Source of the DNA: Bdellovibrionales bacterium | Lineage (GTDB): Bacteria; Bdellovibrionota; Bdellovibrionia; Bdellovibrionales; UBA1609 | Assembly: GCA_016716765.1 (NCBI GenBank) | Contig: JADJVA010000020.1 | Span: 1,364,001 to 1,428,000, forward strand | DNA length: 64,000 nucleotides | Reading direction: 5' to 3' | Part shown: positions 45,161 to 54,263 of the stretch, piece after piece | Layout: each line of letters opens with the position of its first letter | Numbering within the stretch: position 1 is the stretch's first letter | Made by a program: the position numbers and the translations under genes | The notes under the pieces: model-generated | The model's database searches: none | What the model was told of the DNA's origin: nothing | The model's input: only the letters and a program-made list of their open reading frames with translations

Positions 45161-47125
45161 TTAGGCGGATTTAGCCGGTCTAATTTCCCCTGCCTTATCC
45201 GGTACTACAATAATAAACTTTGTACCCAAATCCACTTCCGACTCCACCCTCACTCTCCCTCCCAAACGCTGAACTTCATTTTTGACTGCATCCATCCCTA
45301 CCCCTCTTCCTGAAAATTCACCAGGAATAGAGCGAGTCGATAGTCCGGGATGAAATATAAATTGGATGACCTCACGATCATCATTGATCGTTCGCTCGTC
45401 CAAACCAGGAATCATATCTTTTACAATCCTTCTGACGGCCTCTGGAGAGATACCAGACCCATCATCAGAAATTATCAATTCAATCGACTCCCTATTTTCT
45501 AAGATGACTTTTCTCGTCGAAACGAGGATTTTTCCTGCCTCGCTTTTTCCTTTTTTCATCCGTGAAACAGAATCTTCCAAACCATGATCTACAGCATTTC
45601 TGAACACATGAACCAGCGATTCTACAAGATAACCATAGCGATCAAGAGAAACGCGAATGTCCTCTCCGACAAATTCGATAGCAGCCACGGTTTTTCCCTG
45701 CTTTTCTGCGATAACCTGAATGACTTCATTATAATAGGACAAGAGCGACCTGATCGATTGATTCAAGTGTTTGTCGTGGATTTGAGATAGCTCTGCATGG
45801 GGCATTCCAAGCTCTTGTAGACGCCTGAGAATCGCAAGAAATTCTGATGCCTCCAATTCCACCCTGGAGTCAGAATCATCTGGCAACGCCCGCAATATCT
45901 CCTGAAACTCGCCAATAAACCCCTTATATCTTTGTTCAAATCTCTTCAATGACACACGATAAGGCTTTAACAGATGAGAAGGATCCTCCCCTGCTTCAAG
46001 TATTCTTAACGGCTGAAGACAATCTTGACATTCCCTGCAGGCATCTCGAATCTCAGCAGCCGAAAATACGCTCGACTCTCCTTCAATTGTGTGCAATCGC
46101 CTAAAAGCCTCATCTGAATCAAAATCACGAGCAGCTCCCTCTGAAACTTGATCTCTCAAAAAATCAATCGCTGTACGGGTGCCTTTTAAAAATCTTTCGA
46201 ATTGCTTACGATTTCTGAAAACTTTTAAGATCAATTGAGCGTGCTTCTTTTCCTTTTCTAATTCTCTTTGAGCTTCTCTCTCCAGGGTTTTATCCGTAGC
46301 AACTAAAACAAGCTGTGAGGGAGCCTTTCCTTCTTCTGCAATTGGGTAATAATCAAGGCAAATTTCGTGCCCTTTTGTATGTTTGTAGCGATTCGGGGCT
46401 AAATCAACTAGACTTTCGAATGGCAAAGACTGAGCAAAAACTGCTTTGCACCACATCTCAAATTGCTCCCGATCTGCTCCCTCAAGTCTCAGAACATCAT
46501 CTATAAATTTTCCTCCCGGTGATGACTCCAGAATTTTCAAACAGGCTCTGGTAAAGATCTCTGAGACTTTTCTATCAGCACCAAATACCAAAAAACCTTG
46601 TCCCAAACTTTCCATGATGGCTCTCAACAAACGACTCACTTCAGATAATTCAAGAGTACGCTCGTTCACCATTTTCTCAAGATTTCTCGAGTAATCCTCC
46701 AACTTCGCCTGAGCTTTTTGAAGGCGCTGAATATATTCTTCCTTTTCTACAATTTCTGACCTGTATTTTCCAACCAGGACTTCCTCAAGCGTTACATCCC
46801 GCAAAATGATCATCCAATGGGAACAATCTTCTTGCTTAGCAAGCGGAAGTATTGCGATTTGTACCTTTCCGTTTTTTCCGCTTCTCAATTTATATTGCAC
46901 TTCACGGTAGGCCGTTTCTTCAGCCATGCCCCAAGTTCCTCCAGGCATGACAAACAAAGAAAGATCATCAAACTCAACAAATTCATGGAGCGGAGCAGCC
47001 TTGGAGAGTCTACGAAGGGATGTTTCCAAAAATGATGTTGCCGCTTCGTTCGCATAGGCCACTCTCCGATTTTCATCGACGACAAATACGGGATCAAGAA
47101 ATGGGTCATACAAACTGTAGTTCAT
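45161..47125 (-). CDS. CheA-like hybrid-type sensor kinase with PAS and Hpt-like segments
   Basis: A 654-aa protein: PAS-like domain (about 1-115), coiled coil (about 118-170), second PAS-like domain (about 170-285), an Hpt-like helix bundle with His345 in RRLHTIEGESS, and a C-terminal HATPase (N box HVFRNAVDHGLE around Asn510, SDDGSGIS, FHPGLSTR, GRGVGMDAVKNEV). This is the CheA order of Hpt before ATPase, but no CheW-like regulatory domain follows, so it should not join a chemoreceptor array. No membrane segment is seen, so sensing is cytoplasmic. It overlaps the STAS gene (TGATG). Confidence 0.9.
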   Translation of the reverse strand: MNYSLYDPFLDPVFVVDENRRVAYANEAATSFLETSLRRLSKAAPLHEFVEFDDLSLFVMPGGTWGMAEETAYREVQYKLRSGKNGKVQIAILPLAKQEDCSHWMIILRDVTLEEVLVGKYRSEIVEKEEYIQRLQKAQAKLEDYSRNLEKMVNERTLELSEVSRLLRAIMESLGQGFLVFGADRKVSEIFTRACLKILESSPGGKFIDDVLRLEGADREQFEMWCKAVFAQSLPFESLVDLAPNRYKHTKGHEICLDYYPIAEEGKAPSQLVLVATDKTLEREAQRELEKEKKHAQLILKVFRNRKQFERFLKGTRTAIDFLRDQVSEGAARDFDSDEAFRRLHTIEGESSVFSAAEIRDACRECQDCLQPLRILEAGEDPSHLLKPYRVSLKRFEQRYKGFIGEFQEILRALPDDSDSRVELEASEFLAILRRLQELGMPHAELSQIHDKHLNQSIRSLLSYYNEVIQVIAEKQGKTVAAIEFVGEDIRVSLDRYGYLVESLVHVFRNAVDHGLEDSVSRMKKGKSEAGKILVSTRKVILENRESIELIISDDGSGISPEAVRRIVKDMIPGLDERTINDDREVIQFIFHPGLSTRSIPGEFSGRGVGMDAVKNEVQRLGGRVRVESEVDLGTKFIIVVPDKAGEIRPAKSA

Positions 47126-47607
47126 CAGCTCTTTTTCAGGAATTTAAAGTACTTGTTTTCGATAACATCCATTTCCATAACATCTCCTGACTTATCACAT
47201 TTGATTTCCGATGGAGGCATGATCTCACCATCATCCTTGAATTCCATTCCCTTTCTAAAAATGACCATTTTTTCAGATCCTGAACTTTCACAATAATAGG
47301 GCACATAAAAGCTATCAACCGAACCATCCTTAGGAAGAAATCCGGCCACCATGTTGATCTGATCAACGATGACTTTAGGACAGTGTCGATAGATGATTTT
47401 ACTACCCTGCGGAGCAGTCCTTATCCACTTTATCCATTCGCGAATGCCACAGGAATTAATAGATGCCACTTTATCTAGATCCAAGACAACTTGAGTGCCG
47501 GGCGGAAACTCAATATTTCCGAAATTGGCATCTTCATTGATAGATCCAGAAATAACCATCAGCAGATTTTCCTTATCCTTCTTTTTCTCGACCCTAAATT
47601 CGCTCAT
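47125..47607 (-). CDS. STAS-like (anti-sigma-factor-antagonist type) protein
   Basis: A 160-aa protein. Residues about 1-100 look like a STAS domain: a strand LLMVISGSINED, then QVVLDLDKVASINSCGIREWIKW. The usual DSSG phosphorylation loop is here NSCG (residues 51-54), so Ser52 remains but the Asp and second Ser are changed. A C-terminal extension of about 60 residues carries CDKSGDVMEM and a CESS segment and is unrecognised. The overlap with the kinase gene and the upstream RsbW-like ATPase point to partner switching. The STAS call is moderate. Confidence 0.65.
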   Translation of the reverse strand: MSEFRVEKKKDKENLLMVISGSINEDANFGNIEFPPGTQVVLDLDKVASINSCGIREWIKWIRTAPQGSKIIYRHCPKVIVDQINMVAGFLPKDGSVDSFYVPYYCESSGSEKMVIFRKGMEFKDDGEIMPPSEIKCDKSGDVMEMDVIENKYFKFLKKS

Positions 47608-47629
47608 TTTTCCCTCCTCCTTTTAATAT

Positions 47630-48526
47630 TCAAAATTCATAAAAATGTAAATTTTTTGGCTCTTCCTCGCGCTTTCTTGCACTCATACCCAAGGGAATTT
47701 TACAGAACACCAAGGTCTGACGACCCTTTTGAACCGCGATGTGGTAGGAAACAGAAAGCTTAAATAACATAAATGAACCGATGCCTGCACCGCCGACTCC
47801 GGACCAATTCACATTTTCAGCAATACCACCGGTAAAACACGCCTGTATCCTCTTCAGCAAACTATCAATTTGCAAGCTGCCATATTCGTCAACGCAGCCA
47901 ATGACCAATTGTTTCTCGTGCACTCCCGCAAATAATAACCCCAACTTGCCAGCTCCTCTTCTTACTTTTTCAGAATCCAAAGCTGGCGCTTCGAGTTTTC
48001 CCAAAGAATTCACAAAAGGAGCATTGTATATCGCATTCATCACCATTTCATCGGCCGCACCCAAAGATTCCGTCACTAAAGTTTGATTCCTTAATTCCTT
48101 TTCCGCCCACAATCTAAAAGAATCCAAAACTGACTTCTTATCATCAGATCCTGAAAATCGCATAGAGAATCCACGCAAAGAAGACTCCACTTGGTCACAG
48201 AAAACACCGGGACGGAGCATCGCTGACAATGGATACTGCATTGCTCTCTGTGGATACGCCGCCAAGTAGGAGGCTGCCAAAATCTCTGTAGCAAAATAGG
48301 TCCCATTTGCCTGGCAAATATGATTTGTTCTCTGGGATATTGCAAAATCAATCACTTTTTCCGGACTTTCGCTGGAGCAAACCCCTATCAAATTGCCCCC
48401 CGATACCCGCAAAGGGGAACTTTGTGGCAAATCAACAATTTGGATTCTATGGCGGAGGTCTATGGGTATAATATCCACCACAGAATTTTCATTTTTTTTG
48501 GCTACGTTCACAGTTTTCTCCGACAC
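47630..48526 (-). CDS. RsbW/SpoIIAB-like HATPase protein with an N-terminal extension
   Basis: A 298-aa protein. The C-terminal half (about 135-285) has a GHKL ATPase outline: N box LGAADEMVMNAIYNAP (Asn164), CVDEYG (Asp213) and a glycine loop WSGVGGAGIGSFMLF (about 241-255). The N-terminal 130 residues are unrecognised and contain several Cys. RsbW-type kinases phosphorylate STAS partners; the next gene encodes such a protein. It heads the signalling cluster. No sigma factor gene lies nearby. Confidence 0.7.
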   Translation of the reverse strand: MSEKTVNVAKKNENSVVDIIPIDLRHRIQIVDLPQSSPLRVSGGNLIGVCSSESPEKVIDFAISQRTNHICQANGTYFATEILAASYLAAYPQRAMQYPLSAMLRPGVFCDQVESSLRGFSMRFSGSDDKKSVLDSFRLWAEKELRNQTLVTESLGAADEMVMNAIYNAPFVNSLGKLEAPALDSEKVRRGAGKLGLLFAGVHEKQLVIGCVDEYGSLQIDSLLKRIQACFTGGIAENVNWSGVGGAGIGSFMLFKLSVSYHIAVQKGRQTLVFCKIPLGMSARKREEEPKNLHFYEF

Positions 48527-48676
48527 CTGTACTCACTCAACCGCTGAAATTGATTCATAGAATCGCATTCTATCAGAGGTCTCCCCTGAGGTACTTATCG
48601 GCATTTTTTGGCAACGATTAAGAAAACGGCTAATTTGAAGTGACAGATCTCAATATGGTGCATTCGCGAGAGTTGG

Positions 48677-49804
48677 CTAGCGAAATTTGAGACGACCCGA
48701 AATAAGGACATCCCCATCGTATCCCGTAATTCGGGGCGAATCCAACTCGGGACATCGTTCTAGTTCCTGACCAATCAACCCACAGGTCCAGGACAAGCCC
48801 GACGGATAACCTAGAATCTTAGGAGCCAAAAACAAATACATTCGATCCACAGCACCTTGAACCAGATAGTTCGAAAAAGTGCTTGCTCCACCTTCGACAA
48901 AAACAGAGCAAATTCCCATTTCAAAGAGACGCCGAGAAAGATCATTCAAATCAATTTTAGAATCTTCCAACTTCACAAGCATTTCATGGTGTCCATCACT
49001 TGGTCGTGAAGAACTGGATTTCGAAATAACCTGAATAATGTCGCTTGGAGAATGTGACTGAGAAAATCTGTAAATACTCAAATTGCTACCAAGTCGCATC
49101 TGTGGATCGAGTACTACCACCTTATTGGGTTTCTCCCCAAACCACTCACTTCGAACATTTAGCTGTGGATTATCTGACCTAATTGTCCCATTGCCGACCA
49201 ATATGGCCTGATAACATCCTCTCAAATAATGAACGGCTTCTCTGGACTTTGCATTAGTGATCCACTTGGCCTTTCCGCTACGATCCGCAACAAATCCATC
49301 CAATGTAATGGCCGCTTTCATCCCAACAAATGCTCGTTTTTCAAGAATATTAACCAAAAAAACTTCCACCAGCTCCGCCAGCTCAAGCTTAAAAGGCCCA
49401 CTCCACTCCGCTACATTGATACCAAATTGACGAATTTTTTCTATGCCCCGCCCCGCCACCATTGGGTTAGGATCCTTCATACCAAATACAACTCTCCTCA
49501 GAGGCAGCTTTGCCAACTGATCCGCGCAAGGAGGAGTTCTGCCAAAATGCCCACAGGGCTCTAAAGTAACAAAAACCGAGGCGCCTTTCAGACACTCAGT
49601 ATCCCTAACTGTTCTAATTGCCTCCACTTCGGCGTGAGGCGCTCCATATTTTGTGTGAAAACCCTTCCCTATCAAGAATCCATTTTTATCCAAAATAACA
49701 CAGCCAACGGGGGGGTTTGGAGCAACAAATCCTATTCCCTTTCTTGCTTCAAGAATAGCCATATTCATCGCTTCTTCGTCGGACAAAGCTGCCTCTCCCA
49801 TCAC
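48677..49804 (-). CDS. ribD: Bifunctional riboflavin biosynthesis protein RibD
   Basis: A 375-aa enzyme deaminating and then reducing the pyrimidine intermediate of riboflavin synthesis. The N-terminal deaminase has zinc ligands His57 (HAEVEA) and Cys84/Cys93 (TLEPCGHFGRTPPC). The C-terminal reductase has KAAITLDGFVA, AILVGNGTIRSDNPQLNVR and VFVEGGAST. No other rib gene and no FMN riboswitch are seen next to it. Two adjacent start Met are possible. Confidence 0.95.
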   Translation of the reverse strand: MMGEAALSDEEAMNMAILEARKGIGFVAPNPPVGCVILDKNGFLIGKGFHTKYGAPHAEVEAIRTVRDTECLKGASVFVTLEPCGHFGRTPPCADQLAKLPLRRVVFGMKDPNPMVAGRGIEKIRQFGINVAEWSGPFKLELAELVEVFLVNILEKRAFVGMKAAITLDGFVADRSGKAKWITNAKSREAVHYLRGCYQAILVGNGTIRSDNPQLNVRSEWFGEKPNKVVVLDPQMRLGSNLSIYRFSQSHSPSDIIQVISKSSSSRPSDGHHEMLVKLEDSKIDLNDLSRRLFEMGICSVFVEGGASTFSNYLVQGAVDRMYLFLAPKILGYPSGLSWTCGLIGQELERCPELDSPRITGYDGDVLISGRLKFR

Positions 49805-49974
49805 TCAGGAAATCCCCATGCTAAGACCATCAAACATCCTCTCATTGCAAAAATTTTCATTAAGATTTGGATCTTCAATTGATCTAAAAGATCATGACAG
49901 CTATAGATAGTAACGGTTCTGCCTCCTTTTTCCCGTGAAGCCCAAACCTAAGGCAGATTGGCGAGGATTTTACT

Positions 49975-50346
49975 ATGACAAAAACGCGCGTTGATTTTAG
50001 CTCGAAAATGTCAAATCCACATTTTCCCGGAGTCGTTGACATCTCTCCGGAAGAGCTTTTTGAAAAGAGATCCCATGTCAAACTTATTGACGTCAGAGAA
50101 TCTCGCGAATTCACCGATGAACTCGGGCATATTCACGGCGCAGAACTCATCACTCTTAATCTCATTCCAGAAAAGATCGGGGAAGTCCCGCGAGATACCA
50201 CTGTTGTATTTATTTGTCGCAGCGGTGGCCGTAGCGCACAAGCAACAGCCTTCGCTCTAGAAAATGGTTTTTCTTCTGTTTACAATATGAAGGGTGGAAT
50301 GCTTTTATGGAATCAACTCGGATTTGAAACAGAAGGGGGAAAATAA
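49975..50346 (+). CDS. Single-domain rhodanese-like sulfurtransferase
   Basis: A 123-aa protein. The active-site loop is FICRSGGRSAQ with Cys81; KLIDVRESREFTDELGHIHGA is the usual first half. Such proteins hold persulfide sulfur in the cytoplasm; the acceptor is unknown. The stop is followed within 2 bp by the next gene, so they are likely cotranscribed. Confidence 0.9.
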   Translation: MTKTRVDFSSKMSNPHFPGVVDISPEELFEKRSHVKLIDVRESREFTDELGHIHGAELITLNLIPEKIGEVPRDTTVVFICRSGGRSAQATAFALENGFSSVYNMKGGMLLWNQLGFETEGGK

Positions 50347-50348
50347 AC

Positions 50349-51737
50349 TTGAACCAAAAAAGTGTAAGCAAGGTATTCGTTAACCGCACACTGAGCTTGA
50401 AAAAAATTACCCATATTGGCTTTGACATGGATCACACTCTCATCCGCTACAATAGCCGAAAGTTTGAAGAATTAGCGCATAATATGATGCTTGAAAAGCT
50501 CATCAAGGACCACGGATACCCAAATGTCATTCAGTCCCTCAAATTCGACTTTGATCGTTCCAGACGAGGCCTCGTTATCGATATTCATCGAGGCAACATC
50601 CTCAAACTCAGTCGCCATGCTTCTATTCGCGTGAGCTATCATGGATTGACTCCCATTAGCTATTCCCAACAGCGCAAGGTCTATAAGAGTTCTTACATTG
50701 ACCTGGGTGAGCCGGGTTTTGACATTGTTAACACCACTTTCTCCATTGCTATCTGTGGGTTGTTCGCCCAACTCGTAGATTTGAAAGATAGCTCAGAGAC
50801 CAAGACATTGCCTGACTATTCAACAATCGCTGCCGATCTCACATCCTGCCTCGATAAGGCTCACCGTGATGGAAGCCTAAAAGGCGTCGTCGCCTCTAAT
50901 CTCGACGACTACATTTACAAGGATGCTCGAGTTGTCCATGGTCTAGAGAGATTCATTCGTCATGGAAAGAAGATCTTTATTGTTACCAATAGTGATTTTC
51001 ACTACACGAAGCTTTTGCTCGATTATGCTATCAACCCCTTTCTCAAAAATACTACTTGGGAAAATTTTTTCGAAGTCGTGATAACTTCTGCAGATAAACC
51101 ACGATTTTTTTATGATAATCTTAAGTTTTTAAAGATTAATTCAAAAGATGGAACGATGACTAACCTTCAAGGAAAAGTCTCTTCAGGTGTTTATCAGGGT
51201 GGTTGTGCCTCTATTTTTACCAATGATTTAAATTTGACCGCAGACGAAATATTGTACATTGGCGATCACATCTATGGAGATATCGTGCGGTTAAAAAAAG
51301 ACTGCGCATGGAGAACAGCTTTGGTTGTCGAAGAACTGGATGAAGAAATTGAGTGTTTGCGAAAGGCCGACCAATTTGTCGAACAAATCAATAGCTTGAT
51401 GAATATGAAGATTCCGTTGGAAACTGAAGTCGACCAACTCATCTCTGAAAAAATTGAGACGGGAAAAAATATTCACGAAACAAAAATCTCTCAACTGCTC
51501 ATGGAAATCTCAGAACTCGATAAAAAGATTTCTCCTCTCATCAAACGCCAGCAGGAAGTGTATAATCCTTGGTGGGGAGACGTCATGAGGGTTGGCATTG
51601 AGGAGAGTTTTTTTGCCTATCAAATGGAGAGATATGCTTGCATCTATATGGCGAAGATTCAGGATCTCTTGGATGTATGTCCCAGAACATACTTTAGGTC
51701 TTCCAAACGCTTAATGCCCCATGAAATTGTGACCTAA
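50349..51737 (+). CDS. HAD-IG family 5'-nucleotidase
   Basis: A 462-aa HAD protein of the cytosolic purine 5'-nucleotidase (cN-II) type. Motif I is GFDMDHTLIRY (Asp26 nucleophile, Asp28), motif II is IVTNSDFHY, and the last motif is YIGDHIYGDI. Translation begins at TTG 2 bp after the rhodanese gene. The family removes phosphate from IMP/GMP-like nucleotides; substrate not proven here. The C-terminal part (about 330-420) is a long helical region. Confidence 0.9.
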   Translation: MNQKSVSKVFVNRTLSLKKITHIGFDMDHTLIRYNSRKFEELAHNMMLEKLIKDHGYPNVIQSLKFDFDRSRRGLVIDIHRGNILKLSRHASIRVSYHGLTPISYSQQRKVYKSSYIDLGEPGFDIVNTTFSIAICGLFAQLVDLKDSSETKTLPDYSTIAADLTSCLDKAHRDGSLKGVVASNLDDYIYKDARVVHGLERFIRHGKKIFIVTNSDFHYTKLLLDYAINPFLKNTTWENFFEVVITSADKPRFFYDNLKFLKINSKDGTMTNLQGKVSSGVYQGGCASIFTNDLNLTADEILYIGDHIYGDIVRLKKDCAWRTALVVEELDEEIECLRKADQFVEQINSLMNMKIPLETEVDQLISEKIETGKNIHETKISQLLMEISELDKKISPLIKRQQEVYNPWWGDVMRVGIEESFFAYQMERYACIYMAKIQDLLDVCPRTYFRSSKRLMPHEIVT

Positions 51738-51791
51738 AAAAATCGCTCGACTGATATTTTTTTCTGTTTTCTGAATCCTGGATTTTTCTGG

Positions 51792-51937
51792 TTGGTGATT
51801 CGGTGCTTTTCTGCTATCGTGCCCAGGTTCGCTGAGCGACCACTTTTTGGTAAACGAAGGGTCGACTGAGTGACCATTCCGTAGCGGAATGCCTTGTGTT
51901 GATTTTAACTTGATCAGAAGAGGACGGGACTTGATCC
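51792..51937 (+). promoter_or_regulatory. Possible promoter and structured leader of the pantothenate/CoA operon
   Basis: TTGGTG and TATCGT lie 17 bp apart (51792-51820). Just after the likely start are two related 16-mers, GGTTCGCTGAGCGACC and GGTCGACTGAGTGACC (12 of 16 identical, 34-bp period), then a perfect 7-bp palindrome CATTCCG-TAG-CGGAATG at 51875-51891. The two repeats could be operators or leader RNA elements. No known riboswitch is recognised. The preceding 50 bp holds only an AT tract. Confidence 0.35.
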
Positions 51938-52732
51938 ATGGGACGAGTACCTCAGGACCAAAAAGATTTTTTTTCATCCGACACAAATTTTTTATTGATC
52001 GGCTCCGGTCGACTTGCCCGCCATCTGGCCTATTTCTTTAACCACCTTGATATTCCTTTGAGTTTCTGGTCACGAAATAATGATCCAAACTTTAATACCT
52101 TAGATCCCAGCGATGGAACGCCCCAGCAACGCCTCCGTAAACTTGCAAAGGTGGCCTCGCACATTTGGATTCTTACCAAAGATGAGTCCATTGCTGAAAT
52201 CAGTGAGCTGTGTGCGGATTCACGCGGCGCTCTTCTTCACTGCTCAGGAAGTCTCAATTTAGTGGGAGTTTATGGAGCCCATCCGCTGATGTCCTTTGGC
52301 TGGAATTTATATCCCCATGCTACCTACTTGAAAATCCCCTTTGTTCTAGATTCGAAAACTCCGAACCTCATTGAAATCTGGCCCGGATTGATCAATCCAC
52401 AGATTCGATTAGAGGAGGATCAAAAGCCTCTCTATCACGCTCTTTGCGTAGCCAGCGGAAACTTCAGCACTCTGCTTTGGCAAATAGCTAAGGAAGATTT
52501 CTCCAGATTGGGAATATCTTGGTCCCATCTTCAACCCTATTTGAATCAGATTTTTTTAAATCTCTCTCATTCTCCCGACAAGGCCCTCACTGGTCCACTC
52601 GCTCGTTTTGACACAATGACTATTGAAAAAAATCTCCAAGCCCTCAACGGGCACGATTTAGGAGATGTCTATTCTCTTTTCTGGAAGATTTATCAAAAAA
52701 GGAGAGCAATATGTCCCTACCCAATTTTATAA
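51938..52732 (+). CDS. Rossmann-fold reductase-like protein (DUF2520 type), candidate ketopantoate reductase
   Basis: A 264-aa protein. The N-terminal dinucleotide fold shows FLLIGSGRLARHLAYFF (GxGxxA at 22-27); the segment GALLHCSGSLN with YGAHPLMSFG is typical of the DUF2520/Rossmann-like family. A helical C-terminal half follows. It overlaps panB by 22 bp and heads the pantothenate operon, which has panB, panC and panD but no panE. The natural guess is that it reduces ketopantoate; a non-PanE reductase (PanG) is known in Francisella. Homology to PanG is not shown here. Confidence 0.7.
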   Translation: MGRVPQDQKDFFSSDTNFLLIGSGRLARHLAYFFNHLDIPLSFWSRNNDPNFNTLDPSDGTPQQRLRKLAKVASHIWILTKDESIAEISELCADSRGALLHCSGSLNLVGVYGAHPLMSFGWNLYPHATYLKIPFVLDSKTPNLIEIWPGLINPQIRLEEDQKPLYHALCVASGNFSTLLWQIAKEDFSRLGISWSHLQPYLNQIFLNLSHSPDKALTGPLARFDTMTIEKNLQALNGHDLGDVYSLFWKIYQKRRAICPYPIL

Positions 52733-53499
52733 AAATGAAGCAATCAGGTAGAAAAATTTCTATGATCACTTGCTATGATTTTTGGTCAGCAAAACTGTTA
52801 AACCAATCAAGTGTCGATTGCATTTTGGTTGGAGATAGTGCCGCCATGGTCATGCATGGACACAATACGACTCTTCCAGCTTCTCTTGAAATGATGGCCC
52901 TGCATTGCGCTGCCGTTTCCAAGGGAGCACCCGATAAATTCATTGTCGGCGATCTGCCTTTTCTCTCATTCAGAAAATCTCTTACTAGCAATATGAAAGC
53001 TGTTGAGCGCTTGATGAAGACGGGCGTTCAGGCCGTGAAACTCGAGGGCGCAAGCGGAAATTTGAAACTCATTAAGCATCTGGTTGAATCGGGCGTTCCC
53101 GTAATGGGGCACCTCGGACTAACCCCCCAGTCTATCCATCAACTCGGTGGTTTTAGAGTTCAAGGCAGAGATCTTGACTCCGCCCGTCTCCTCGAACGCC
53201 AAGCCGTAGAGCTACAGGAATACGGCTGCTTTTCCTTGGTTTTGGAATGTGTTCCTAGCACATTGAGTGAGATTATCACAAAGAATCTTGTAATTCCCAC
53301 TATCGGAATAGGAGCGGGACCAAATACCGACGGACAAGTTCTCGTCCTACAAGATATGCTTGGCCTCAACCAAGGTTTTAAGCCAAAATTTCTTCGTCAA
53401 TTTCTCAACGGAAGTGAACTTATAATTTCTGCCGTCAACCAATACGATCAAAAAGTTAAAGAACGAAGTTTTCCAGATCTTAACGAAAGCTACGAATAA
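52711..53499 (+). CDS. panB: 3-methyl-2-oxobutanoate hydroxymethyltransferase PanB
   Basis: A 262-aa enzyme making ketopantoate from 2-oxoisovalerate and methylene-THF. ITCYDFWSAKLL, VGDSAAMVMHGH, KLEGAS, PVMGHLGLTPQS and LECVPS (catalytic Glu) match the family; GIGAGPNTDGQVLVLQDMLG is the C-terminal signature. Starts inside the 3' end of the reductase-like gene, and its stop shares a base with panC. Confidence 0.96.
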   Translation: MSLPNFIKMKQSGRKISMITCYDFWSAKLLNQSSVDCILVGDSAAMVMHGHNTTLPASLEMMALHCAAVSKGAPDKFIVGDLPFLSFRKSLTSNMKAVERLMKTGVQAVKLEGASGNLKLIKHLVESGVPVMGHLGLTPQSIHQLGGFRVQGRDLDSARLLERQAVELQEYGCFSLVLECVPSTLSEIITKNLVIPTIGIGAGPNTDGQVLVLQDMLGLNQGFKPKFLRQFLNGSELIISAVNQYDQKVKERSFPDLNESYE

Positions 53500-54263
53500 T
53501 GGACATTTTCTTCAAAGGCCAACACTGGCGCAATCAAAGAAAAGCCGATCGAATTGAAGGACTCTCATTGGGGATGATTCCGACTATGGGAGCGCTTCAT
53601 AGAGGGCACCTTTCCCTCATAGAAAGGTCATTGAAAGAGAATGATAGAACAATTGTCAGCATTTTTGTCAATCCAACTCAATTTGATAATCCGGATGATT
53701 TCGCGAATTACCCAATACAATTAGAGACAGATATTGAAACTCTAAGAATCTCGGGAGTCCATTATTTGGTGCTCCCCGATTACGAGGAAATATACCCAGA
53801 CAATTTCCGCTACCAAGTTATAGAAAATGAGGAAAGTCACCTGCTCTGCGGAGCTCATCGTCCTGGTCACTTCAATGGCGTATTGACCGTCGTCATGAAA
53901 CTCCTTCATCTTGCTGATGCCGAGCGAGCCTATTTTGGCGAAAAAGACTATCAACAACTTCAATTGATCCGCGACATGGTCAAGGCATTTTTTATGAACG
54001 TAAATGTGATTGGATGTCCCACCCTAAGAGAAGAGAGCGGATTGGCTATGAGTTCCAGAAATCAACATTTAAGTCCAATTCAATTGGAAATGGCTTCGCA
54101 ATTCAATCAGATTCTGAGATCTGCAGCCAGCTCGGAGCAAGCGACGGACGCGCTCAGACAGGTTGGATTCGGTGTTGATTACGTCGAAGAGAGGTGGGGA
54201 CGTCGATTGGGCGCCGTTCATCTCGGCAATGTAAGGTTAATAGACAATGTCGAACTCAAATAG
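53499..54263 (+). CDS. panC: Pantothenate synthetase PanC
   Basis: A 254-aa ATP-dependent ligase joining pantoate and beta-alanine. IPTMGALHRGHLSLI (HxGH-type), FVNPTQF, HRPGHFNGVLTVV, FGEKDYQQL and REESGLAMSSRN are all present. It is shorter than the usual approximately 280 residues because the C-terminal domain is reduced. Its stop overlaps coaBC by 17 bp. Confidence 0.95.
   Translation: MDIFFKGQHWRNQRKADRIEGLSLGMIPTMGALHRGHLSLIERSLKENDRTIVSIFVNPTQFDNPDDFANYPIQLETDIETLRISGVHYLVLPDYEEIYPDNFRYQVIENEESHLLCGAHRPGHFNGVLTVVMKLLHLADAERAYFGEKDYQQLQLIRDMVKAFFMNVNVIGCPTLREESGLAMSSRNQHLSPIQLEMASQFNQILRSAASSEQATDALRQVGFGVDYVEERWGRRLGAVHLGNVRLIDNVELK

Noticed and set aside
49805..49974. FMN riboswitch in front of ribD
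   Set aside because: The upstream region shows none of the conserved RFN element segments I could recognise.
51736..51763. Terminator after the 5'-nucleotidase gene
   Set aside because: The stem would be only A-T pairs (AAAAAAAT with ATTTTTTT) and too weak for a standard terminator.
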